DNA from: a virus
Virus record (IMG/VR): IMGVR_UViG_3300025280_000129
Location: 1 to 27,780 of that record
DNA: 27,780 nt
Reading direction: 5' to 3' (one strand)
This document shows positions 6,881 to 13,047 of the stretch, in pieces. Position 1 is the stretch's first letter, and each line of letters starts with the position of its first letter. The translations under genes and the position numbers were made by a program. Under the pieces are notes generated by a model, which saw only the letters and a program-made list of their open reading frames with translations, did not search any database and was not told where the DNA came from.

Positions 6881-8153
6881 CAGTACCGATTTTGATATAT
6901 CAGGCAGCAGTGGCTCATACCAGTTGGAGTGGACCTCTCTCAAGATCAGTTGCAAGGTCACGCACTTGCAGGAGAACTCCCACTACGAGCTTAGAGGCTA
7001 TGTAACCTTTACAAGTGAGAGGCCTACATCGAAAGGACATCTGCGTGGGGGAAGCCTGCTGCTCACCAGTCCCCAGTCAAGGGCATCTTTTGCCAAGCAG
7101 CTTGAGAAACGTGAGCCTACCGTGGACTGGGATGAGTGTATGGAGCAGCTCTGCGAGAACATCATAGGACGGCAGAGGCAGGGGGCTGAAGTCGTGGTGC
7201 TGAACAGCGAGTATCTGCCGGACGTAGATTCAAGCGATGAGAACCAGTTCAGCGTCTACCCGGTACTGGAGAACGAATCAGCCACGATATTTTACGGGCA
7301 CGGCAGCCACGGCAAATCACTGCTTGCCCAGTACATAGCTGTACTGTGCGATGAAGGGATCTCCGGAGTGGGGATCAGGGTAGACCGTAAGATCCCTGTC
7401 CTCTACCTCGACTATGAAACAAACGACAAGCAATTGTTCAGGCGTGTCCAGTCCATACGGAAAGGACTTGGGCTGTCACCTAACAGCACTATTAACTACA
7501 GGCCGATGGCTTCAAGCCTGGTTTCAGACATCGAGCAGATCAGGGAGATATGCAGGGATAAAGACATAGGGCTGATAGTCATAGACAGTATCAGCGGTGC
7601 TTGTGGCGGTGAGCAGGAAGCACAGAAACCGATTAAGGATATGATGACAGCCATACGGTCTATACAAATTGACCTCAAGATGAGTGCCCTGTACATAGGT
7701 CATGTCAATAAACAAGAGCAGATGTTCGGGTCTGTGTTCCAGTTTTATGATGCCCGGAATGTATTCAATGTGCGTAAGGACCAGAAGGAAGGTGATGCCT
7801 CGCTGTCTGTAGGATTGTTTCACCAGAAGTCCAATGACGGTTTACTCAGGCAGCCTATGGGGTACAAGGTATCATTCAATGACGGCCTGTGTACCCTGAG
7901 TAGCCATGATGTCAGGGATAGTGGACTGGAACAACACCTCAATATGAAAGAACGGATAGCTTCCCTGATGAGGAACAAGGCAGGCGGTATGTCCCCGGCT
8001 GATTTAGCAGAGGACCTAGGCAAAACCGAAACACATATACGCAAGGAGCTTTCCGAAGGGGTTAGAAATTATAAGATGTTCGTCAGGTTGGAGAACGGCA
8101 ACTACGCCAACGTGACGAGAGGAGATGATGACATACAATGGGAATTAAATTAA
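6852..8153 (+). CDS. RepA-like replicative helicase ATPase (RecA-fold, AAA_25 type)
   Basis: A 433-residue ATPase of the hexameric RepA/DnaB-like group. Residues 1-140 are the usual beta-rich N-terminal part ending in an LTS...R segment and helices. Walker A is GHGSHGKS at 149-156, LDYET with the catalytic Glu at 186-190, Walker B LIVIDSIS at 241-248, and a sensor YIGHVNK near 281-287. GSVFQFYDARNVF around 293-305 matches the family's GSxxxxNxxR element. The C-terminal 70 residues form a winged helix (GMSPADLAEDLGKTETHIRKEL). It would unwind DNA or load as the phage replicative helicase. The start is a TTG at 6852 behind GAAAGGGGG, because the N-terminal domain begins there and the next in-frame ATG is nearly 300 bases inside. 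Confidence 0.85.
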   Translation: MSQEDKTLDSSTDFDISGSSGSYQLEWTSLKISCKVTHLQENSHYELRGYVTFTSERPTSKGHLRGGSLLLTSPQSRASFAKQLEKREPTVDWDECMEQLCENIIGRQRQGAEVVVLNSEYLPDVDSSDENQFSVYPVLENESATIFYGHGSHGKSLLAQYIAVLCDEGISGVGIRVDRKIPVLYLDYETNDKQLFRRVQSIRKGLGLSPNSTINYRPMASSLVSDIEQIREICRDKDIGLIVIDSISGACGGEQEAQKPIKDMMTAIRSIQIDLKMSALYIGHVNKQEQMFGSVFQFYDARNVFNVRKDQKEGDASLSVGLFHQKSNDGLLRQPMGYKVSFNDGLCTLSSHDVRDSGLEQHLNMKERIASLMRNKAGGMSPADLAEDLGKTETHIRKELSEGVRNYKMFVRLENGNYANVTRGDDDIQWELN

Positions 8154-8572
8154 GAGATCTTGAGCCGGCAATCGTATCCATCGAAACGGCTCTGAAAAAC
8201 GGTTTGGGCTTCAAGGTAGAAGATAGCAAGGTTATCTTTGTTCCGCCCCAGTCAGATTACGATAAGGACACTATGAAGATAGTGACTAAGCAGTTATTAC
8301 AGAACGGTGAGGGGGTGAAGGCTATCGTTATGAACTCGGATGATGTGACGAGCACCGCCTCTAAGGCTCAAGACTGGATGTACCAGGCACAGCAGGTCTT
8401 TACGGACACACTGGACAAGCTGACACGCCTTGAAAGTATATTCATGAAGACGCACCCTGATTTTACCGGATGCTTTTTCGGCAAGGACAAATGTCCTGAC
8501 GATGCAATCATGCGGTGCAACAATTGTATTCAAAGGAAGGACACTAAGGGGAGAGTGCTAGAGGGATGGTAG
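8138..8572 (+). CDS. Hypothetical protein with C-terminal four-cysteine cluster
   Basis: A 144-residue protein overlapping the helicase gene by 16 bases. The N-terminal 70 residues are a small alpha/beta domain (FKVEDSKVIFVPPQ). A helix of about 30 residues follows (QDWMYQAQQVFTDTLDKLTRLES). Near residue 115 come four cysteines, GCFF, DKC, RCNNC, that look like a zinc knuckle. The pattern suggests a nucleic-acid or protein-binding accessory to the helicase, perhaps a loader or primer-associated factor, but no primase motif is present. Role inferred only from position. Confidence 0.68.
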   Translation: MGIKLRDLEPAIVSIETALKNGLGFKVEDSKVIFVPPQSDYDKDTMKIVTKQLLQNGEGVKAIVMNSDDVTSTASKAQDWMYQAQQVFTDTLDKLTRLESIFMKTHPDFTGCFFGKDKCPDDAIMRCNNCIQRKDTKGRVLEGW

Positions 8573-8612
8573 AAATATTGCTTGAAGTTCAGTCTAAAGG
8601 AGAGTGAAGGAA

Positions 8613-9107
8613 ATGGCACACAGGAAGTTTTATTATGATGATATGGTGAAGGTCATATCACTTGAACACAACAAACATAGGGGACACATAGGGAGCATAC
8701 AATCATCACGCATCCGTAAGCTGCCCTTCAACAGGGGAACACGGGTGACCTACACCGTGGACTGCCAGTGCGGCAAGCGGATGATGCTCAACGCCCATCA
8801 CATGGATCTGGTATCAGGTGTCGAACAGGAAGACAAGAAGATCTCCTTGCACGAGGCTCGGTTGGAACATTTCATCCGGGCGTGTAAGCTCGTGCCTCTC
8901 AAGAGATCTCTGGATGAACAGGTCCAAGGACTGCTCGATGGGTTGCAGAACCGTGAGAGGTACATCATCTCCAACAGGTATGGACTGAACGGCACACCAG
9001 GTAAAACATTCCAAGCTCTGGCTGATGAAGAGAACCTGACCAGAGGCCGCATCTGGCAGATAGAAAAACGGATACTAATCAATCTCAGAAAGGAGAAGCA
9101 TGAGTAA
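8613..9107 (+). CDS. Sigma-70 region 4 protein with a novel N-terminal domain
   Basis: A 164-residue protein. Residues about 100-160 are a clear sigma-70 region 4: LLDGLQNRERYIISNRYG, then a helix-turn-helix with FQALADEENLTRGRIWQIEKR. Regions 2 and 3 are absent, so it cannot be a complete sigma factor. It more likely contacts the -35 element or core polymerase as a transcription regulator, possibly for the virion arm. Residues 1-70 form a separate beta-rich unit resembling a KOW/SH3 fold (DDMVKVISL, RGHIGSI) and include CQC...HH at 51-63, possibly a metal site. The ATG at 8613 is preferred over a GTG at 8604 because AAAGGAG lies 10 bases before it and would crowd the GTG. Confidence 0.75.
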   Translation: MAHRKFYYDDMVKVISLEHNKHRGHIGSIQSSRIRKLPFNRGTRVTYTVDCQCGKRMMLNAHHMDLVSGVEQEDKKISLHEARLEHFIRACKLVPLKRSLDEQVQGLLDGLQNRERYIISNRYGLNGTPGKTFQALADEENLTRGRIWQIEKRILINLRKEKHE

Positions 9108-9516
9108 GATAACAAAACTGATTAAGTCACGCATAGATCAATTCAAGGAGTATATCTTTTTTAAGAAAGTAAAGGACATAAAGGAAGACAGGTTCTCTAT
9201 TGATGGACGACTTAGCGAGAGAATATATTTTGGCAAGAATCACAGAGTCCTGTGGACAGAAAGAAATGAATCCAAGTATGTGATGGTCTGTTCTAGGAAT
9301 GGTGACAACCGAAGGATAAGAAAAGCCAAGGGCTACCGTCTCAAATATGGAGAAATATTTTCAAAGGATTGGGTAAAATCCGAGTACAAAAAAAGAGAAC
9401 ATGAAAAGAGACTGGAAGGTGCAGAGAGAGCTAGTGCGATGTTCACCTCGGCTATGGCGAAGACAGAAGCCCGTAGATATATCAAGCAGCACGAGAAGGA
9501 GAAGCATGAGGATTGA
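9100..9516 (+). CDS. Basic hypothetical protein
   Basis: A 138-residue, strongly basic protein. The N-terminal half is a small beta-rich domain (RFSIDGRLSERIYFG, HRVLWTER, YVMVCSRNG). The C-terminal half is a long charged helix (KKREHEKRLEGAERAS) ending in Lys/Glu repeats. No family recognised. The ATG at 9100 sits in AAGGAGAAGCATGAG, a sequence repeated at the start of the next gene. It overlaps genes on both sides by 8-11 bases, so it belongs to the replication operon. The basic, helical tail suggests nucleic-acid binding. Confidence 0.66.
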   Translation: MSKITKLIKSRIDQFKEYIFFKKVKDIKEDRFSIDGRLSERIYFGKNHRVLWTERNESKYVMVCSRNGDNRRIRKAKGYRLKYGEIFSKDWVKSEYKKREHEKRLEGAERASAMFTSAMAKTEARRYIKQHEKEKHED

Positions 9517-9859
9517 ACTTGGTCACCTGCCTTTGCCGGAACTGAACCCGAACAAGAAGCTGCACCACATGGTGAAGCACCACTACATACAGTTGGCACA
9601 AGAGGAAGCCATTATACTGGCTATCAAGGCAGGCATACCGTTGAGACCGTTCAAGAAGGCTCACATCAGCATCACCTTCATAGCCAAGGACAAGCGGAAA
9701 AGAGATCTGGATAATCTATTCGCAGCCATGAAGTCCACGGTAGATGCCATCGTAGACGCAGGTGTCTTAGAAGATGACGATGCAGACCACGTTAGCTATA
9801 CGATCCAGTTTGAACGTGGTGAAGAAGACAATACAATCATAGACATAGAAAGGAGATAG
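9506..9859 (+). CDS. rusA: RusA-family Holliday junction resolvase
   Basis: A 117-residue protein of RusA size. RusA dimers cut four-way junctions, resolving recombination or replication intermediates before packaging. Family features: N-terminal LPELNPNKK strand and loop, a strand ISITFIAKD (54-62), the metal-binding RDLDN (66-70, Asp67 and Asp69), the helix LFAAMKSTVDAIVDAGVL, and the acidic EDDD at 89-92 that supplies the third carboxylate. An FERG strand closes the domain. The ATG at 9506 is chosen for its AAGGAG four bases upstream and because the RusA fold begins there; an earlier in-frame start at 9401 would add a Trp/Arg-rich leader with no match. Confidence 0.87.
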   Translation: MRIELGHLPLPELNPNKKLHHMVKHHYIQLAQEEAIILAIKAGIPLRPFKKAHISITFIAKDKRKRDLDNLFAAMKSTVDAIVDAGVLEDDDADHVSYTIQFERGEEDNTIIDIERR

Positions 9860-9863
9860 GAAT

Positions 9864-10652
9864 ATGACAAATGTACCAGCAATACCAGCCCCAAATAACG
9901 GATTCCGAGATTCCGAGCCGACCATTGTAAAACCAGAAGATATATTGCAGATTTATTGGTCTAATAAAGTTATTGATAAAGAAGGAGTTATCTGTAATTT
10001 AGACACTACAGGTCTTGGCAGTCACTTACCAAGAATAATAAAATATGCTTTGGAATGGGTAACACGTGACACTCGACCAGAATTCAAAGAGAGGCTCAAG
10101 GCACTGGGTATTAAGCGTATTGATGAACGGACAGTAAGGAAATGCGTTCTTCGTCTGAGGCAGGGTTCTCCTGTTAGATCTTTGTATAGAAGGATAGATA
10201 TAGGAAAAGGAAGAGACTCGAATGATATATTGAGTGAGCGTGTCAACCGCCACATCGTAGCCCAGAAAACAGCCGAGAAAATAAGCAGGCTTTTCAAAAA
10301 AGGGAGTTTAGACTTCATTGAAACTGACTTTGACGGGTATCCGATTTGGAACTTACAGAGGCCACTCTTAAACATAGCATCTAACGGAGTTCCATTTATG
10401 GACATGGGGGTTTATTGGATTGGAAGGTCTTCACACGTTCCTAACAACCATGAATGGATAACTTTTAGCACTAATGCTCTTGGTTCTACTGAATTCACAG
10501 CTGATGTTTGTGATGGGAAAAGTTTTAGCGGATATGGTTTTATGTATGGTAGGTTCCATGTTTACGGTCGAGAATGGATAATCCATAGACCCAACTCCAG
10601 ACACTTAGACGGCACAATAGGATTGGTGCTAGTAGAAATTGAACCTGCGTAG
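9864..10652 (+). CDS. Hypothetical protein, function unknown
   Basis: A 262-residue protein. The N-terminal half is helical and basic (ALEWVTRDTR, RTVRKCVLRLRQG). The C-terminal half is rich in aromatic residues and Gly (VYWIGRSSH, GYGFMYGRFHVYGREW), suggesting a beta domain. I recognise no family or catalytic set. The basic helical half could be a DNA-binding part. AAGGAGATAGGAATATGA covers its ribosome binding site and start and recurs exactly at the start of the gene at 13397-13840 on the other strand. Codon use is more A/T-ending than in the helicase, a weak hint of separate origin. Confidence 0.72.
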   Translation: MTNVPAIPAPNNGFRDSEPTIVKPEDILQIYWSNKVIDKEGVICNLDTTGLGSHLPRIIKYALEWVTRDTRPEFKERLKALGIKRIDERTVRKCVLRLRQGSPVRSLYRRIDIGKGRDSNDILSERVNRHIVAQKTAEKISRLFKKGSLDFIETDFDGYPIWNLQRPLLNIASNGVPFMDMGVYWIGRSSHVPNNHEWITFSTNALGSTEFTADVCDGKSFSGYGFMYGRFHVYGREWIIHRPNSRHLDGTIGLVLVEIEPA

Positions 10653-10745
10653 ACATAGAAAGGAGGACAGAATGTCAACAGTAGATAAATGATTTTTACG
10701 TTAGATAATTATGGAAAAATATAAGGATAAAGGAGAAAGGAAAAG

Positions 10746-10940
10746 ATGAAAGATAAAGAAGAACAGCTTTTATTTACGGAAACAGAAGCCCAGGAAATGT
10801 TGAGCATAGGGCGTACTACCCTGAGGAAGTACAGGGAAACAAAGGAACTGGTCCCTATAAAACTAGGGAAGTCAGTTCGCTACAGGAAACAAGATATTGA
10901 AAACTTCATAGCAATGCAGTATGAAAGTCTAGGAAAATAG
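10746..10940 (+). CDS. Excisionase-like helix-turn-helix protein
   Basis: A 64-residue protein of the HTH_17/excisionase type. Residues about 9-55 show a helix (TETEAQEMLS), a turn and recognition helix (GRTTLRKYRETKE), a wing (VPIKLGKSVRYR) and a final helix (QDIENFIAMQ). Such proteins bind direct repeats to bend DNA during prophage excision or act as small regulators. No integrase lies in the window, so a regulatory role is equally likely. AAAGGAGAAAGG precedes the ATG. A perfect inverted repeat begins at its stop codon and may be an operator or attenuator. Confidence 0.78.
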   Translation: MKDKEEQLLFTETEAQEMLSIGRTTLRKYRETKELVPIKLGKSVRYRKQDIENFIAMQYESLGK

Positions 10941-10979
10941 TGTCCTTATTTGTTAATAACATATCAGATGAGGACACTA
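10938..10979. repeat. Perfect 9-bp inverted repeat between two HTH genes
   Basis: TAGTGTCCT at 10938-10946 and AGGACACTA at 10971-10979 are exact reverse complements around a 24-base A/T-rich centre. The left arm includes the stop of the first HTH gene and the right arm ends 15 bases before the next ribosome binding site. It could be an operator for one of these proteins, an excisionase-type site or a weak terminator. No T-run directly follows the right arm. Confidence 0.5.
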
Positions 10980-11002
10980 AATAAATTTAGAAGGAGGGTC
11001 TT

Positions 11003-11194
11003 ATGACCTTAATTAGAGCGGGCTACACATTTAGTGAGGCTCAACAATATATCGGAAATGTCTCCAGAAGTACGATGTACAGACTGATGGAAGAAGGCTT
11101 GCCTTCATACACCATTGGCAACCGCAGATATTTCCTCGTGTCAGAACTCGATGCCTATCTCCAGAGGCAGAGTGCGGCTGGCCGAAAAGAATAA
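11003..11194 (+). CDS. Excisionase-like helix-turn-helix protein, last gene of the left arm
   Basis: A 63-residue HTH_17-type protein: helix TFSEAQQYIG, recognition helix SRSTMYRLMEEG, wing LPSYTIGNRRYFL and closing helix SELDAYLQRQ. The fold and length match the protein 60 bases upstream, but the sequences are too different for a recent duplication. AAGGAGGG lies 6 bases before the ATG. It is the last rightward gene and ends just before a large stem-loop. Likely a DNA-binding regulator or excision factor; the target may be the nearby inverted repeat. Confidence 0.76.
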   Translation: MTLIRAGYTFSEAQQYIGNVSRSTMYRLMEEGLPSYTIGNRRYFLVSELDAYLQRQSAAGRKE

Positions 11195-11196
11195 AT

Positions 11197-11246
11197 AATC
11201 TTACTATACTACCCCCCTAAAGGGGGTAGGTAGTAATAGTAAGATT
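11197..11246. terminator. Long imperfect stem-loop at the convergence of both arms
   Basis: The left arm 11197-11217 pairs almost completely with 11222-11246. The outer 10 bp (11197-11206 with 11237-11246) are perfect, then TACTAC with GTAGTA and a five-pair C/G core close on a tiny TAAA-type loop. It begins two bases after the last rightward stop codon. Read on the minus strand, the stem is followed by a T-rich run, as expected for a rho-independent terminator of the virion arm. On the plus strand no T-run follows, so stopping there would rely on the hairpin alone. Confidence 0.7.
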
Positions 11247-11293
11247 GACACACATTAGTACATATGATTCAATGTCATCGGTGTATTCCTCTT

Positions 11294-11339
11294 TGTAAGG
11301 GGTCAGGTTTTTTCTCACTCCGCTTCCTGACCCCTTACA
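11294..11339. terminator. Perfect 14-bp stem-loop, probable bidirectional terminator
   Basis: TGTAAGGGGTCAGG (11294-11307) and CCTGACCCCTTACA (11326-11339) are exact reverse complements around an 18-base loop that starts with six T. The structure sits 9 bases beyond the stop of the last leftward gene. A short T-rich stretch follows the right arm on the plus strand and an A/G-rich one follows on the minus strand. With the stem-loop at 11197-11246 it would keep the two arms from reading into each other. Confidence 0.7.
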
Positions 11340-11348
11340 TTTATCTAC

Positions 11349-11555
11349 TTAGTGTCTTCCGGTAAGAATCCCAAGCTTTGAACCAAAACGACTCCACTCA
11401 CCCACAGTCACTTTGCCATCCTTGAGCATAGCCATGCCGTACTCGGCCACATCTTTCCTTTCCTTTGCCGTGTTGAGGCTAGAAGTAATCCTCATAGCAA
11501 GTTCCAGTAGTTGCCTTTTATCCTCTGGTAAAAACCTTAATATAATTCCTAACAT
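11349..11555 (-). CDS. Small helical protein, last gene of the virion arm
   Basis: A 68-residue, mostly helical protein (LPEDKRQLLELAMRI, AKERKDVAEYGMAML) ending in a basic, Gly-rich tail. AGGAGG lies 6 bases before the ATG. No membrane span or motif; no family recognised. Being last before the terminators, it may be a late accessory protein. The strong ribosome binding site is the best evidence that it is a gene. Confidence 0.68.
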   Translation of the reverse strand: MLGIILRFLPEDKRQLLELAMRITSSLNTAKERKDVAEYGMAMLKDGKVTVGEWSRFGSKLGILTGRH

Positions 11556-11573
11556 AATGTCCTCCTACCTAGT

Positions 11574-12662
11574 TTACGTTGTAGCTGGTTCCGCTATCGT
11601 AACTTCCACGTTGTCTTCTATAGTCATGTTCGCAGCAGTTACAGTAGTAGAGATGGTGAACTCTTTAGTAGTAAATCCGTTCCCCATGCCACTTTCATTG
11701 AGCAAAATTTCCACGGTTCCAGCATTTATTCTCGAAAGTACACAATCTCCTCCTTTCGAGAAAATATTGCTTAGTCGAAGTGTGCCTATCTTTCCATTAA
11801 TGCCCGAATTCGGAGCCTGGATCCAAATTCTGTCGTACAGGCCACCGCTGGTTACGAGGGCTTCTGCTTGATGGTGTCCACCACCTATGGCTAACATACG
11901 AGATGTACCAGGTGAAGGTGCTATTGACTGACCATCACTGGCGTTACCCCGAACAATCAGGGTATGTGCCTGTATATCTGTAAGTGTGAGTTTCTTGCAC
12001 CGTGACTTCTCAAAGATCAGATGCCCTATCTCCAACCTCGTAGCATTAAAGTTTGAGGCAGCTGCATTACCACCGATCTGTACCACGTTCGTTTCTCCTG
12101 ATGGTAAGGCAGACCCTGTGAAAACAGTTCCCACGGAGACATTCTCAATCGTGATCTCCCTTACCGGGGTAGTACCCAGATCAATCCGTAACGTGTTGTA
12201 TTCTTCTTCATCATAGTAGATAGGCTCCTGTGCTGGTGCATCGTAGATCCCAGCAGAACCGCTACTGAAGTTTATCTCTTGGACGACTAATTCGCTGACT
12301 GCAACCCCCGACGTGACGACAGCAGATGCTGACAGCAATGCAGTAGCCTGTGCTGGGGAGAACCCTAGGGTGAGCATAAGTTTGTATGGACTCTTTACCA
12401 ACCAGAATACCTTATTCCATTTCTGGCTCTCTGATTCCAGCTTATCAACCACTTTCAGTATCTTGTTTCTAATCTTGATTACAAGACGGGCTGTCTTGAC
12501 TACAAACCAGATGATTGACTTGAACGGACTGAGCAGAACCGCCTTAATGAGCCTTAGAAAGCCCAGTATCATGGCTTTAGGCAGACGTTTAATGCGTGTT
12601 CCAAGCCTTTCGTGACTAGGACTATGATTCCTTTTGAACAAAGATCTCAGTCTAATCTTCAT
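11574..12662 (-). CDS. Membrane-affine/beta-rich late protein of unknown function
   Basis: A 362-residue protein in two parts. Residues 1-90 are very basic and hold stretches of hydrophobic residues separated by Lys/Arg (ILGFLRLIKAVLL, IIWFVVKTARLVI), an amphipathic, membrane-seeking pattern. A GFSPAQATALL segment and a hydrophobic SAVVTSGVAVSELVV follow at about 98-125. From about residue 130 to the end the protein is beta-rich with repeated short strands (LRIDLGTTPVREITIENV, LEIGHLIFE), like a virion or fibre domain. I recall similar unnamed proteins from uncultured phages. The start codon lies inside the end of the nine-cysteine ORF, an 11-base overlap. It may anchor at the membrane during release or entry, but the role is open. 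Confidence 0.72.
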   Translation of the reverse strand: MKIRLRSLFKRNHSPSHERLGTRIKRLPKAMILGFLRLIKAVLLSPFKSIIWFVVKTARLVIKIRNKILKVVDKLESESQKWNKVFWLVKSPYKLMLTLGFSPAQATALLSASAVVTSGVAVSELVVQEINFSSGSAGIYDAPAQEPIYYDEEEYNTLRIDLGTTPVREITIENVSVGTVFTGSALPSGETNVVQIGGNAAASNFNATRLEIGHLIFEKSRCKKLTLTDIQAHTLIVRGNASDGQSIAPSPGTSRMLAIGGGHHQAEALVTSGGLYDRIWIQAPNSGINGKIGTLRLSNIFSKGGDCVLSRINAGTVEILLNESGMGNGFTTKEFTISTTVTAANMTIEDNVEVTIAEPATT

Positions 12663-12756
12663 TGTTGCAAGCCTCGCATTTGCAATCGCAGTTGCAATCT
12701 GTACAGGTACATCCCCCGTCCTGGTTGCATGAACAATTATTCTCTGCTGTTGTCAT
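12652..12756 (-). CDS. Metallothionein-like nine-cysteine peptide
   Basis: A 34-residue ORF with cysteines at 8, 10, 16, 18, 21, 23, 25, 27 and 30: nine Cys, no aromatic residues, and four CxC units (8-10, 16-18, 21-23, 25-27), the 21-27 stretch being a continuous CxCxCxC run. The rest is Asn, Asp, Thr, Glu and Gly. This composition is typical of metallothioneins and other thiolate metal-cluster peptides, which bind Zn, Cd or Cu; nine thiolates could hold about three to four divalent ions. AGGTGGTGAT lies 3 bases before the ATG. The gene sits between a two-span membrane protein gene and the 362-residue protein, overlapping the latter by 11 bases. Homology to any named metallothionein is not established; a thiol redox or zinc-finger peptide is the alternative. 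Confidence 0.62.
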   Translation of the reverse strand: MTTAENNCSCNQDGGCTCTDCNCDCKCEACNNED

Positions 12757-12773
12757 CGTATCACCACCTGTTG

Positions 12774-12950
12774 TTATTCTTGTTCCAGCACCTTCAGGCT
12801 AACGCCTCCGAGAAATCCGAACACGGACCCTATTACTGCCGTTACCACCTCGGTTGCACCCATCTGCCATCCGATCACCATTCCTACTATGCCAAATATA
12901 GTACCGCATATAATGCTTGCCATGATCTGCGGTCTGAGCTTACCTGACAT
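12774..12950 (-). CDS. Small two-span membrane protein, holin candidate
   Basis: A 58-residue protein with two hydrophobic segments, residues about 8-29 (IMASIICGTIFGIVGMVIGW) and about 34-55 (VVTAVIGSVFGFLGGVSL), joined by a short MGATE turn. The N-terminus is basic and the C-terminus acidic (LEQE). Gly-rich hairpins of this size are typical of small class II holins and other late phage membrane proteins. AGAGGAAG lies about 5 bases before the ATG. The start overlaps the upstream ORF by 11 bases. No endolysin or spanin lies in the window, so holin is a possibility, not a call. Confidence 0.62.
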   Translation of the reverse strand: MSGKLRPQIMASIICGTIFGIVGMVIGWQMGATEVVTAVIGSVFGFLGGVSLKVLEQE

Positions 12951-13047
12951 CAGGCTTCCTCTTTCTCCACCGTAGATAGCTGGTTAGGAATTTCACTGTG
13001 GTAAGTCCTAGTACCATCATAGCTCCTGCGGTTCGTACCTTCACCAT
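12940..13047 (-). CDS. Tiny single-span membrane protein
   Basis: A 35-residue ORF with one hydrophobic segment (AGAMMVLGLTTVKFL, about 7-21) followed by a very basic tail (YLRWRKRKPDVR). AGGAGG lies 4 bases before the ATG. The ATG overlaps the upstream stop by 7 bases and its own stop overlaps the next gene by 11, an arrangement that favours real, coupled genes. Inside-positive topology would place the C-terminus in the cytoplasm. It may work with the two-span protein. A competing 33-codon frame from 13051 has its ATG one base from the ribosome binding site and lacks a hydrophobic segment, so it is less likely. Confidence 0.5.
   Translation of the reverse strand: MVKVRTAGAMMVLGLTTVKFLTSYLRWRKRKPDVR

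Noticed and set aside
11245-11270. TTGACA followed by TATGAT, promoter-like on the plus strand
   Set aside because: Spacing is about 12 bases rather than 16-18, and no plus-strand gene lies downstream; the site is between terminator stems.
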